The notes: generated by a model from the letters alone, not told the origin. Shown: positions 8,533 to 16,697, counted from the stretch's first letter. The stretch is 64,000 bases of DNA from Mycolicibacterium mucogenicum DSM 44124 (GCF_005670685.2 NZ_CP062008.1:1426001-1490000), one strand, 5' to 3'. Program-made: numbers and translations.

Positions 8533-8813
8533 GGGTTCGCTAAGTAGCGACGATCCCACGTCGGTAGGCCGCTCCGTTCTTCGCCGGCCTCGTGCGTAAC
8601 GTACGCGTTTCTCCGCAGGTCGGGTGAACCGACGATCCTGCGCGCCCAAGGGGCTGGCCTGGGCGAGGTTCCCCCGATCGGCGGACACGGGATTCACCCG
8701 GCGGAAGGGCCGGTCGGCGGATACAGGTCGACAGCTGTGCGCGGCATTCTTAGTTCAACACCGGAACACACCGGAAAAGAACTTGAAAAGCCTTCCCGCA
8801 CAAAGGAGTCGAC

Positions 8814-9014
8814 ATGAACATCACCCGCCGCATCGCTGCCGGATTCGCCCTCGCCGCCGCGCCCGCCGTCATCTTCCTGGGCGCCGCCACCGCGCACGCG
8901 GACGTCGCGACCGCCAACAGCCCGGTCGGCACGCACCACGCGTTCCCGCACCAGCAGAACAACCCGCAGCCGGGCAGCCCGATCCATCACCACCACCAGC
9001 ACAACCGCCGCTGA
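8814..9014 (+). CDS. Small exported histidine-rich protein
   Basis: 66 residues with AAAGGAG seven bases before the ATG, which supports the start. The first ~30 residues are a signal peptide (ITRRIAAGFALAAAPAVIFL) ending at AHA-D. The mature part is only ~36 residues, ending in HHHHQHNRR after a Gln/Pro/Asn stretch, with seven or more His. It could bind metal at the cell surface, but no family function is known to me. A hairpin at 9033-9064 follows the stop. Confidence 0.75.
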   Translation: MNITRRIAAGFALAAAPAVIFLGAATAHADVATANSPVGTHHAFPHQQNNPQPGSPIHHHHQHNRR

Positions 9015-9032
9015 GACTTTCCGTCACCGCTG

Positions 9033-9064
9033 AGGCCGCCCCTGTCATCGCGACGGGGCGGCCT
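9033..9064. terminator. Hairpin terminator between convergent genes
   Basis: AGGCCGCCCC (9033-9042) pairs perfectly with GGGGCGGCCT (9055-9064) and the 12-base loop can form a further GTC/GAC step. It lies between the histidine-rich protein gene and the minus-strand gene whose stop codon begins at 9064, so it can end transcripts from both sides. There is no U tract, as is common in mycobacteria. Confidence 0.75.
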
Positions 9065-9654
9065 TACGCACTGGGGCTGACAGGCCTGCCGAGGAACGCC
9101 AACAGCTTGGTGGTGGGCGAACAACCTGCCGGCGCGGGTTGCTCCGGACCGAACGCCCCGGGGCGCCGGAGCATCTGTTCCGGCACCGAGTGGACCAGCC
9201 CTTCGGACAGGGTGAGCAGGTCGTCGGGCAGCTCGATCGGCTCGCCGAGGGACTGGCGCAGATCCCACGTGTGCAGAGCCAGATCAGCAATCGGGAACAG
9301 CAGTGCGCGACGCAGCGGAACTTCACCTTGTGGAGACTTGCGCGGCGCATCGAGATCCGCCGTAGGCAGAGCCTCGCGAAGGCGAATACCCAACGCGCTC
9401 AATTGATCTGCCGGGCTGTCGTACATCCAGTCCGACGGTTCGGAAGGTCCGTCCCACAGCTCGCCGTCCTCGGCGAGCACGATGATTCGGGTGGCGCTGC
9501 CGGTTGCGTGCGCGACCAGTTCGCGCAGCGTCCAGTCCTGCAGGATCGACGGATCATCCCAGCGGTCGGCGGGGACGTCACGGACGGCTGCGGTGAGCAG
9601 GTCGAGGGCCTCGACAGCCAACACGCCAAGCTCGGGGGTCGTGTCTTCGCTCAT
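9064..9654 (-). CDS. Maleylpyruvate isomerase / mycothiol-dependent DinB-like family protein
   Basis: 196 residues from ATG 9654 (MSEDTTPELG). The open frame runs on upstream across a divergent gene; this extension is not coding. The N-terminal ~140 residues are the four-helix DinB/mycothiol-dependent enzyme fold: ALDLLTAAVRDVPADRWDD, DWTLRELVAHATGSA and IADLALHTWDL, where the H of LVAHA and the HTWD motif match the metal-binding His positions of the family. Members carry out mycothiol-assisted isomerisations or transfers; the substrate here is unknown. Confidence 0.85.
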   Translation of the reverse strand: MSEDTTPELGVLAVEALDLLTAAVRDVPADRWDDPSILQDWTLRELVAHATGSATRIIVLAEDGELWDGPSEPSDWMYDSPADQLSALGIRLREALPTADLDAPRKSPQGEVPLRRALLFPIADLALHTWDLRQSLGEPIELPDDLLTLSEGLVHSVPEQMLRRPGAFGPEQPAPAGCSPTTKLLAFLGRPVSPSA

Positions 9655-9753
9655 AAGGGCCACGGTACGAGCAGGCACCGACATCGGTCGACGGATCGGG
9701 CCAGCCGGTTCGCTAATTGGCCTGTTCAGGCCCCGTCCCCGTACCCTTCGACG

Positions 9754-11172
9754 GTGACCGCGATCGATCCTGACCAGCTCAGCACTTGCCTGAAGGTGCT
9801 GTCTGAGGTGAGCGCGCTGCCGCCCGAGCATCCCGACGCCGTCGCCGTCCGCCAGGCCACCGCGAAGATGTTCAAAGAGCTGAAGAAGGAGCGCCGGGCC
9901 GCCGCACGCGACAAGGTAGCGGCCGCTGATCGCGCTGTCATCGCCGCGACCGCCACGGGCGCGCCGGGTCGGATCGACGACGAGACGCAGGGCCTGCCCT
10001 TGGTGTCCACCGCGGTCGGGGCCACGGCGGGCACACTGCTGCGCTCCCAGCACTGCTACATCTGCAAGAACCACTTCACGGTGGTCGATGCCTTCTACCA
10101 CCAGCTGTGTCCCGACTGCGCCGCCTTCAACCGGGCCAAGCGCGACGCCCGCACCGACCTGATCGGTCGCACCGCGCTGCTCACCGGCGGGCGCGCCAAG
10201 ATCGGCATGTACATCGCGCTGCGGCTGTTGCGCGACGGCGCGCACACCACGATCACCACCCGATTCCCCAACGACGCGGTGCGCCGCTTCGCCGCGATGG
10301 AGGACAGCGCCGACTGGCTGCACCGACTGCGCGTCGTGGGGATCGACCTGCGGGACCCGGCCCAGGTGGTCGCGCTGGCCGACGAAGTGGCTGCGCAGGG
10401 ACCGCTGGACATCCTGATCAACAATGCGGCGCAGACGGTGCGCCGCCCGCCGGGCTCCTACGCGGCGCTGGTGGAGGCCGAGCGCACCCCGCCGCCCGAG
10501 CTGGTGGACGTCATCACCTTCGACCATGTCAGCGACGCGCATCCGCACGCCCTGGCCGGCAGTCTCGGTGAGCACCCGGCCCCGCACGCCCTGACCGAGC
10601 TTGCGCTGCAAGCTCGTAGCGCGTCGCCGGAGCGGATTGCCGCCGGCCTCGCGATCGACGCGGGCGGGTTGCTGCCGGATACCGCGTCGATCAACAGCTG
10701 GACCCAACGGGTGCACGAGGTCGACGCGATGGAACTCCTCGAGGTGCAGCTGTGCAACCAGACGGCGCCGTTCATTTTGGTGAGCCGGCTGCGCCCGGCT
10801 ATGGCCGCCTCGTCCGCGCGGCGCAAGTACGTGGTGAACGTGTCGGCGATGGAAGGCCAGTTCAGTCGCGGCTACAAGGGACCCGGGCACCCGCACACCA
10901 ATATGGCCAAGGCCGCGCTGAACATGCTGACCCGCACGAGCGCGGGGGAGATGCTGGAGCAGGACGGCATTCTCATGACCGCTGTCGACACCGGCTGGAT
11001 CACCGACGAGCGCCCGCATCCCACCAAGCTGCGGCTGGCCGAGGAAGGCTTCCACGCGCCGCTGGATCTGGTGGATGGTGCTGCGCGCGTGTACGACCCG
11101 ATTGTGCGCGGGGAATTGGGCGAGGACCTCTACGGATGTTTCTTGAAGGATTACGCGAAGAGTCCTTGGTAG
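9754..11172 (+). CDS. SDR-family oxidoreductase-like protein with N-terminal zinc ribbon
   Basis: 472 residues from GTG 9754. Residues ~1-85 are a helical lead; HCYICKNHF and LCPDCAAFN (two CxxC pairs) form a zinc ribbon at ~93-122. From ~130 a Rossmann SDR domain follows: TALLTGGRAKIG for NAD(P), GIDLRDP and LDILINNAAQT. At the position of the usual YxxxK the sequence is HTNMAKAALN, so Lys is kept but Tyr is replaced by Thr. That makes ordinary dehydrogenase chemistry doubtful. A broken copy of this gene lies at 7566-7727. Function not known. Confidence 0.8.
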   Translation: MTAIDPDQLSTCLKVLSEVSALPPEHPDAVAVRQATAKMFKELKKERRAAARDKVAAADRAVIAATATGAPGRIDDETQGLPLVSTAVGATAGTLLRSQHCYICKNHFTVVDAFYHQLCPDCAAFNRAKRDARTDLIGRTALLTGGRAKIGMYIALRLLRDGAHTTITTRFPNDAVRRFAAMEDSADWLHRLRVVGIDLRDPAQVVALADEVAAQGPLDILINNAAQTVRRPPGSYAALVEAERTPPPELVDVITFDHVSDAHPHALAGSLGEHPAPHALTELALQARSASPERIAAGLAIDAGGLLPDTASINSWTQRVHEVDAMELLEVQLCNQTAPFILVSRLRPAMAASSARRKYVVNVSAMEGQFSRGYKGPGHPHTNMAKAALNMLTRTSAGEMLEQDGILMTAVDTGWITDERPHPTKLRLAEEGFHAPLDLVDGAARVYDPIVRGELGEDLYGCFLKDYAKSPW

Positions 11173-11237
11173 GGACTGACGTTCGTGGGCTTCCAACTTG
11201 CCCACACGCGGTGAAGTGAGGCCCTACGCTGCGAATC

Positions 11238-11630
11238 ATGTCGATCGACCGTGTTGGGCTCGTCGTCGGGGGTATTCGTCTCGCGTCGGGGGTGTCGTTT
11301 CTCGTCGCCCCGGAGCGGGCCAACCGGTTCTGGGGCGACCCCGAGAAGCCGACCGGGTCCACGTGGTTGCTGCTGCACTCAATGGGTTACCGCGATGCGC
11401 TGATCGGCGGGCTGCTCGCTTCGGCGGCACTGCGTGGCCGAGACACTCGAGGCTGGTTCCTGGCCTCCGGTGGTGCCGATGCGGCAGATCTGTTGGGCGG
11501 CATGGGTGTTCATCACGAGATGAGGCCGTCGCAGAAGTACATCGGGCTCGGCGGCGCCGTTGTCGGGATCGGTGTGGGGTTGTGGGGTGCGACGCGGCGG
11601 CGGTCTCGTGGAGCCGCCGCTACTGACTGA
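11238..11630 (+). CDS. DUF4267-like small membrane protein
   Basis: 130 residues with three hydrophobic segments (RVGLVVGGIRLASGVSFLV, ALIGGLLASAAL and IGLGGAVVGIGVGLWG) and an NRFWGDP loop, the pattern of DUF4267-type integral membrane proteins. The C-terminus is basic (RRRSRG), which suggests it faces the cytoplasm. No catalytic residues are evident. The gene converges on the LysB-like gene, 18 bases apart. Confidence 0.65.
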   Translation: MSIDRVGLVVGGIRLASGVSFLVAPERANRFWGDPEKPTGSTWLLLHSMGYRDALIGGLLASAALRGRDTRGWFLASGGADAADLLGGMGVHHEMRPSQKYIGLGGAVVGIGVGLWGATRRRSRGAAATD

Positions 11631-11648
11631 CCGGGGGTCGGGCGCGCG

Positions 11649-12548
11649 TTATGCCGCCATCCGGGCCGAGGTGGCTGCGGCGATCTGGTTGAGGTGGTTG
11701 GTGGCGACCTGCACCGAGCTCTGGTGGGGGAGCGCGTCGACGTACTCGTAGGTGATGTGCGGAAGGGTCGGCGGGTTGGTCGCGTAGAAGGCGACGGCCC
11801 GGTCGATGGCCTCGACGAGGGCGGGGCCGCCCACGATCGGGTCGGTGACGAACGCCAGCACCTGCTGGGCGAGGCTGCCCTGGCCGGTGAGTCCGGCGAT
11901 GAGCGCGACGGCCGCGTTGATGCTGATGCCGAGTTGGACGGCGGCCTTGTAGACGGCGGTGATGTCGCGGCCGGCCTGGTTGTTGGGTGTCGTGGTGTAG
12001 AGGTCGCCGGGGTTGGCGAAGTCCCACCAAGTGTCAATACCGTTGGCGTCCTTGGGGATTTGCGCGGCGGTCAGGTTGGTGACGGCGATTCCGCGGCCAC
12101 CCGGATCGGTGCCGCCGGGGAAGGTGTGGCCGGTCAGGCGCCAGGGGTTGCCGAAGGTGTAGCCGCCGATCAGGTTGGGCCGGGCCCATTGCAGGCTGCC
12201 GGTCATGATCTCGGCGAGGACCCGGGAGGCGGCCTCGGCGCCCTGGCTGTAACCGCCGAGGGCGAAGGTCTGCTTCGGGTAGTTGTTGATCCAGCCGATC
12301 GCGTTGGTGACCGCGATCCGCACCGATTGGGCGTAGCTAGGGGAGAGCGGCGCACCGGGCGGGATGGGGCCGAACGTCCAAGGGGCCTGGATGGGGACCT
12401 CGAAGACGAGGTCGGGGTCGGCGGCGCGGACGACGTCGGAGGGGTAGCCGGTGCCCGGGGCAGCCCAGGTGCCGGCAAAGGTCAGGACGGCGTGCCGGAC
12501 GTGGTAAACCCCCGAGATGTTGGCGGCGATATCACTGAAAGTGGTCAT
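11649..12548 (-). CDS. LysB/cutinase-like serine esterase
   Basis: 299 residues, alpha/beta hydrolase. ALGGYSQGAEA gives the G-x-S-x-G nucleophile elbow with Ser101. YTFGNPWR, FANPGDLYTTTPN (acid region) and a late HITYEYVD (possible His) follow the order seen in mycobacteriophage lysin B, the mycolylarabinogalactan esterase that detaches the outer membrane at lysis. There is no signal peptide, which also fits a phage-type enzyme released by lysis or by a partner. It follows its upstream partner by eight bases. It may be a prophage relic or a domesticated cell-envelope enzyme; no other phage genes are next to it. Confidence 0.75.
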   Translation of the reverse strand: MTTFSDIAANISGVYHVRHAVLTFAGTWAAPGTGYPSDVVRAADPDLVFEVPIQAPWTFGPIPPGAPLSPSYAQSVRIAVTNAIGWINNYPKQTFALGGYSQGAEAASRVLAEIMTGSLQWARPNLIGGYTFGNPWRLTGHTFPGGTDPGGRGIAVTNLTAAQIPKDANGIDTWWDFANPGDLYTTTPNNQAGRDITAVYKAAVQLGISINAAVALIAGLTGQGSLAQQVLAFVTDPIVGGPALVEAIDRAVAFYATNPPTLPHITYEYVDALPHQSSVQVATNHLNQIAAATSARMAA

Positions 12549-12556
12549 CGCTCAGC

Positions 12557-12892
12557 TCATTTCGCGGTGGTGGGGAGTCCGTTTGCTTTGCGCCACTGGA
12601 TGGCGAACTCCATGAGTTCGATGAGCACGTCGCCGCTGTCGCGGGTGATGCCGTCGCTGAAGGTGTGTACCCAGGCGATCTGCTCGGCGGTGGTCACCTG
12701 CTGTTCGAAGGCGTCGAAGGTGCCCTGGTAGTTCTGGCCGTTGTGGACGGAGTTCCACGGGCCGCGGTTTGGGTCGTCGACGATGTCGCCGATGTTGCGC
12801 GGGTGACGGGCCAGGACGGCGCGCCAGGGCTGGGGCATGCCGTTGGCGGTGACGCCGGAGATGTCGGTCTGGAGTGATTGTGCATCAGCCAT
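12557..12892 (-). CDS. Small unrecognised partner of the LysB-like esterase
   Basis: 111 residues starting MADAQSLQTDISG, with a strong AGGAGG seven bases before the ATG. No signal peptide or membrane segment. Rich in Trp, Asn, Asp; the segment RHPRNIGDIVDD and the tail IQWRKANGLPTTAK are not familiar. Spaced eight bases from the esterase gene, so co-translated. It could be a chaperone, targeting partner or a phage structural fragment; I have no basis to choose. Confidence 0.6.
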   Translation of the reverse strand: MADAQSLQTDISGVTANGMPQPWRAVLARHPRNIGDIVDDPNRGPWNSVHNGQNYQGTFDAFEQQVTTAEQIAWVHTFSDGITRDSGDVLIELMEFAIQWRKANGLPTTAK

Positions 12893-13392
12893 GGTGGGGC
12901 CTCCTAATTGGTGGGGTGGATGTTGCTTGGCGCTGCCCGTAAGACGGATGGAAGTCGGCGGTGATCGGCTGAAATGACATGGTGGAGAAGAGGAGTTGAC
13001 ATGCGGGCGACTCACGATTGTCGGGTCTGCATCTCGGGATCGTGCAGAGCGTCGCTTTACCGGCTGCCATCGTTGTCGTCCGTTCATTTACGGGAACGTC
13101 CAATTTCCACAGTAGGCCGGGCTGGGTCGGTGGTCGACCGGCTCAAACGTAATGCGACGACGGCGACGGGCACCACGGCGAGGTCGTCGACGTGTCCGGA
13201 ACATTGATGTGATCCGGCGTCCATCTGAAACTGCTTCACATGAATCGCTGGCGCGCGGTTGGTCAGACGTAGCCCACCGGCCGGGATGCTGCTTGTCGGC
13301 CTTCGGGCTCGGTCGAAGGGGCAGAAGTGAAGTCCCTGGACATAGTGCGCGTTGCGCTTTAGTTTCGACGCGGCTGGTGGCATCGTCAGGTT
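12893..13392. other. Intergenic boundary of the defence island
   Basis: 500 bases with no supportable gene, separating the LysB-like pair from the restriction cluster. On the minus strand around 13150-13200 a short frame reads GHVDDLAVVPVAVVALR, which resembles the core of YkvA/DUF1232 membrane proteins; the rest of that family is absent, so at most it is a decayed fragment. I see no tRNA, direct repeat or integrase that would mark an insertion site. Confidence 0.4.
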
Positions 13393-14067
13393 GTGGCGCG
13401 ACAGATCGGGGCGGCTAAACAGTCCGCGAAGTGGCTATTCGAGACGATTGGTGAGGGCAACGTATTCACAAAAGCTCGATTGAGGGAGGCTGTGCCGGGT
13501 CGCGAACAGGTAGATCGTCGAATGCGCTCGTTGCGAGAGGTCGGTTGGATTATCGACACTTCGGCCGAGGACAACACGCTTGCGAACGAAGAGCTCCGGG
13601 TCGTTAAAGTCGGTGACCATCCCTGGGTTGAAGGGTACAAGTGGCCGCAGCAAAGTCGGGTGAGCAACAAAGTTCGCCGGGCGGTTTTCGATCGGGATGG
13701 CAATCGGTGCGTAGTCTGCGGTATTGCCGCGGGTGAGATGTATCCAGATGACCGCAAGTTTGCGAAGATGACGCTCGGGCATCTGATTCCAAAGGGCCGC
13801 AAAGGAACAAATGAGCTCGCTAATCTTCGCACTGAGTGTCAGCGTTGCAATGAGACATCTCGACATCTGACCGGCACGCCGGTCGACGCTGATCTGCTCC
13901 GCGCAGAAATTAGAGCCCTTCGGAGGGTAGAGCGTGCGGAGTTGCGGCGATGGATCGAGGATGGCCGACGCAGCTTCACCCGGACCGAAGCGCTCTGGGC
14001 GAAGTACCGGCAACTCCCTCCAGTTGTTCGTGATGACATCGGAAAGCTGATCGAAGCGCTGCCATAG
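13393..14067 (+). CDS. HNH restriction-type endonuclease with N-terminal winged-helix-like domain
   Basis: 224 residues from GTG 13393. Residues ~1-75 (AKWLFETIGEGNVFTKARLRE, VDRRMRSLREVGWIID) look like a DNA-binding wHTH. Residues ~90-160 are an HNH nuclease: FDRDGNRCVVCG, LGHLIPKGRKGTNELANLRTEC and CQRCN give the two CxxC zinc pairs, His of GHLIP and the conserved Asn. The Arg-rich helical tail may touch DNA. It lies next to the cytosine methyltransferase, facing it. It is either a second restriction nuclease sharing that methylase or a methylation-dependent nuclease; the sequence does not decide. Confidence 0.85.
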   Translation: MARQIGAAKQSAKWLFETIGEGNVFTKARLREAVPGREQVDRRMRSLREVGWIIDTSAEDNTLANEELRVVKVGDHPWVEGYKWPQQSRVSNKVRRAVFDRDGNRCVVCGIAAGEMYPDDRKFAKMTLGHLIPKGRKGTNELANLRTECQRCNETSRHLTGTPVDADLLRAEIRALRRVERAELRRWIEDGRRSFTRTEALWAKYRQLPPVVRDDIGKLIEALP

Positions 14068-14257
14068 CCTGAATCCACCGATTGGTGCTTTAGCAATATT
14101 CCCGGCACCTCGAGAGCTGGCTATTTGTCAGTGGATTCAGGCCAAGCGCGAGAACAGCATCAATACGTGGCCCGCGTCAACAGATGCACGCGTCACGGCG
14201 TTTCCTCACGCAGTGATTGCTGGCCCCAGGCCACGGCCGCGAATCCGCCGTTCGGCT

Positions 14258-15244
14258 TCAGGCGCTGCGCGCCACCGTGCGGCTACTTCTCCGTGGATTG
14301 GCCGACCGTCCCGCGAGCGCCTGGGCGATGCTTTGCCCGACAGCCGCGGCGACGGGAGGTGGGAACGCGTTGCCGATCTGCCTATAGGCGGCGGTCTTCC
14401 GTCCATAGAACTCCCAGTCCTTGGGGAAGCCCTGGATCGCCGCAGCCATCTCGAGAGTCAAGCGCGGGACATGATGAAGCGGCGTGCTTGCGTCAGGCCC
14501 GTGGTTCGCGAGGCCTCTGCCGTCGACGCCGAGCTCCAGCCATGCCGCCCGCGCCCGAGTCGGCCCGAGGTCCGGCCCCCCATGCTTGCGCGAGCCGCCA
14601 ACGATCGTAGGGCCTACATCGTTAGCCTTCTTCGCCCAAGCGGTCGCACCGGGCCAGCCGTCGCGTGCCATCAAAGGCTTGAGCACCTCACCGACCGTGG
14701 TGGTCTTTGCGTGTGGCGTGGGCCACCGAAAGCTGTCGAAATACGCGCTCTTGACGGCAACGAGTATGAAGCGCGGTCGAAGCTGCGGTACGCCGAAGTT
14801 ACTGGCGTTCAGAACCTGCCAATCCGCGCGATAACCCATTGAGGCCAGCGTTTCGAGGACCCATTGGCGATACCCGTCAAACTTTGCAGTCGACAACCCG
14901 CGAACATTCTCCAGCATCACTGCAGCCGGTTTCGCTTCGGAGACTAGTCGGAGAGCCTCCGGAAACAGGTCTCGCTCGTCGTCTTTACCGAGTTGCTTGC
15001 CGGCGATTGAGAAGGGCGGGCAAGGTACGCCCCCAGCGAGCAGGTCGATTCCGCGGTAGGGATGGCCGTCTATCTCGCGCACGTCACCTTCGTGAACCTT
15101 CCAGTGTGGACGGTTGGTCCGCAAGGTCTCACACGGCTCAGGCTCTATCTCCACCGCGAGTTCGTGCGCGAAACCAGCTTGCTCCAAGCCAAGGGACTGG
15201 CCACCTGCCCCGGCGCAGATTTCCAGGCAGCTGAGTGCGTTCAT
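14258..15244 (-). CDS. DNA (cytosine-5) methyltransferase of a NaeI-type system
   Basis: 328 residues from ATG 15244, with GGAGG nine bases upstream; a TTG one codon earlier is also open. The C5-methylase motifs are in order: I (CAGAGGQSLG), IV with catalytic Cys75 (GGVPCPPFS), VI (ENVRG), VIII (QLRPRF) and X (GNAFPPPVA). The short target-recognition region between VIII and X contains GGSRKHGGPDLGPT. Neighbouring NaeI-like nuclease and Vsr suggest it methylates a GC-rich site, possibly GCCGGC, protecting host DNA. A LexA-type box lies 22 bases before the start codon, so it may be SOS-regulated. Confidence 0.95.
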   Translation of the reverse strand: MNALSCLEICAGAGGQSLGLEQAGFAHELAVEIEPEPCETLRTNRPHWKVHEGDVREIDGHPYRGIDLLAGGVPCPPFSIAGKQLGKDDERDLFPEALRLVSEAKPAAVMLENVRGLSTAKFDGYRQWVLETLASMGYRADWQVLNASNFGVPQLRPRFILVAVKSAYFDSFRWPTPHAKTTTVGEVLKPLMARDGWPGATAWAKKANDVGPTIVGGSRKHGGPDLGPTRARAAWLELGVDGRGLANHGPDASTPLHHVPRLTLEMAAAIQGFPKDWEFYGRKTAAYRQIGNAFPPPVAAAVGQSIAQALAGRSANPRRSSRTVARSA

Positions 15245-15266
15245 CAAGCGATACCTCCGTCAGATA

Positions 15267-15282
15267 TCGAACCTTTGTTCGA
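15267..15282. promoter_or_regulatory. LexA (SOS) box between methyltransferase and vsr
   Basis: The sequence TCGAACCTTTGTTCGA is a perfect inverted repeat of TCGAAC and GTTCGA with a four-base spacer, which is the mycobacterial LexA consensus TCGAAC-N4-GTTCGA. The arms extend one base further on each side (A...T). It lies 22 bases upstream of the methyltransferase ATG and 59 bases upstream of the divergent vsr GTG, where a bound repressor could cover either promoter. Confidence 0.8.
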
Positions 15283-15341
15283 TTTGACTAGATCATGACT
15301 CACGCCACCGACAAGTGCTAGCACCGTCGTAGATTAGTCGT

Positions 15342-15785
15342 GTGACGGACAAACGCGGCGCACCCACGCCGATGGAGCCGGTTTACACCACGTCGCCAGG
15401 GCGATCGCGCAACATGGCCGCAATCCGTCGCGCTGATACCAGACCGGAGGTCGCAGTGCGGTCCGCGCTTCACCGCCTCGGTTACCGCTTCCGGAAGGAC
15501 TTCCCGCTCCGAGTCGACGGGCGGCTCGTACGTCCCGACATCGTTTTCACGAAACGTCAAGTCGCGATCTTCGTAGATGGATGTTTCTGGCATTGCTGCC
15601 CAGAGCACGGTCAGCGGCCGAAGGTGAACGGTGAGTACTGGTCTCCGAAGCTGGAGGGCAATGTCAAACGGGATCGTGAGCAGACGGGAGCGCTCGAGTC
15701 TGCCGGCTGGACTGTTCTGCGGTTCTGGGCGCACGATCCTGCTGATTTAGTGGCCGATGCTGTGGATCAGCTATTGGCTAGCTAA
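15342..15785 (+). CDS. vsr: Very short patch repair (Vsr) endonuclease
   Basis: 147 residues from GTG 15342, divergent from the methyltransferase. NMAAIRRADTRPEVAVRSALHRLGYRF is family N-terminal sequence (shown here as positions ~21-47); RPDIVFTK supplies the catalytic Asp, and FVDGCFWHCCPEHG the His/Cys zinc-type segment, followed by EGNVKRDREQ and GWTVLRFW. Vsr nicks T:G mismatches left when 5-methylcytosine deaminates, so it protects the sites methylated by the neighbouring enzyme. It converges with the NaeI-like nuclease with no gap between stop codons. Confidence 0.95.
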   Translation: MTDKRGAPTPMEPVYTTSPGRSRNMAAIRRADTRPEVAVRSALHRLGYRFRKDFPLRVDGRLVRPDIVFTKRQVAIFVDGCFWHCCPEHGQRPKVNGEYWSPKLEGNVKRDREQTGALESAGWTVLRFWAHDPADLVADAVDQLLAS

Positions 15786-16697
15786 TTAGTCCTCCCTGAC
15801 GCCGCGTTCAGGCAGTGTGGGTGCTTCACAGCACGGATCCCCGGGGCTTGCACGCTTCCACCGGCATCCCTGGATCAGTGGATCTTTGCCGCTGCCGGGT
15901 GTCACGCGAACCGAGATGTAGTGCTTGTCGTCTGGTTCCGGAACGCCGAGCGCTGTGGCGAGGTGGGTGTGATAGCTGCTCAAGATGATGTAGCCCTCCG
16001 GCTTTAACGCACTCCGGGCGCCGCCGTTCATGCGCACTCGCTTCTGGTCGTCCAGTTGCATCGCCACGGTTCGTACGGTGTTGCGATGAACGAGTCGGCC
16101 TTCGGCGGCGCGGAATAACCGATTGACTCGCTGTGTGCCGAAACGATTGTCGAAGATGTGCGCGACCACGTCGTCGGGTAATTGCAACAGAATGCTCGCC
16201 GGTATTGGGGCGTTTCGCCACAGCCATTTGATATTTCGGCGTCCGTCAGGATTTAGTGAACTCTTCTTGTCGCGATTTGCTCCTTCGCGTCGATACACTT
16301 CGGCGACGCGAATGAGCCCCAATGAAAATTGGGCATCAGGATCGCTTCCGGTAGCGACAAGGGCGATCTCGTCGAAAACCTCCGGTGGGAGCATCCAGCC
16401 CCCGTCGGATTGGCTCCACTTTGCATCCACCTGGTGACCAGCGATGCGATAGTCTGTCTCGTCTCCTCCAGCGAAACCAAATTCGCGCTGGGCGTTGATC
16501 TCGAAGACCGTCCCGAAATGAGTCTTCTCAGTTTTCATCAGCTGTGACCAGCGAAAGCGGCCAGTTTCCGGACCGTTGTAAATCATGTCGTATGTATGAC
16601 GGAGCACTGCGCCCCAGCGTGAGCCCGTTGGGTCCAGGCGAAGAATCTCTGCGGCAACTTCTTCAATTGCCGAATCGACGTGCGCATCCTCGGTCAC
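15786..16697 (-). CDS. NaeI-like type IIE restriction endonuclease
   Basis: 303 residues from GTG 16697. From memory of NaeI, the match is strong along the whole chain: LMKTEKTHFGTVFEINAQRE, ETDYRIAGHQVDAKWS, WMLPPE, GGARS and ILRPEG-like LKPEGYI. The four catalytic positions are kept (Glu66, Asp82, Asp91, Lys93, equivalent to NaeI Glu70, Asp86, Asp95, Lys97). In the ligase-like motif where NaeI has Leu43, mutation of which to Lys gives topoisomerase activity, this protein has Ile39 (DMIYNG), so nuclease behaviour is expected. The C-terminal half fits the second, effector DNA-binding (CAP-like) domain. It probably cuts GCCGGC or a related site. Confidence 0.92.
   Translation of the reverse strand: MTEDAHVDSAIEEVAAEILRLDPTGSRWGAVLRHTYDMIYNGPETGRFRWSQLMKTEKTHFGTVFEINAQREFGFAGGDETDYRIAGHQVDAKWSQSDGGWMLPPEVFDEIALVATGSDPDAQFSLGLIRVAEVYRREGANRDKKSSLNPDGRRNIKWLWRNAPIPASILLQLPDDVVAHIFDNRFGTQRVNRLFRAAEGRLVHRNTVRTVAMQLDDQKRVRMNGGARSALKPEGYIILSSYHTHLATALGVPEPDDKHYISVRVTPGSGKDPLIQGCRWKRASPGDPCCEAPTLPERGVRED

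Noticed and set aside
9064-11205. 713-residue open frame on the minus strand across the SDR gene
   Set aside because: Only the last 197 codons match a family; the rest is the complement of the zinc-ribbon SDR gene, whose domains are clear on the plus strand.
13084-13383. Minus-strand frame with a YkvA-like core
   Set aside because: Only about 17 residues resemble the family, with no start signal and no conserved N-terminal half; at most a relic.
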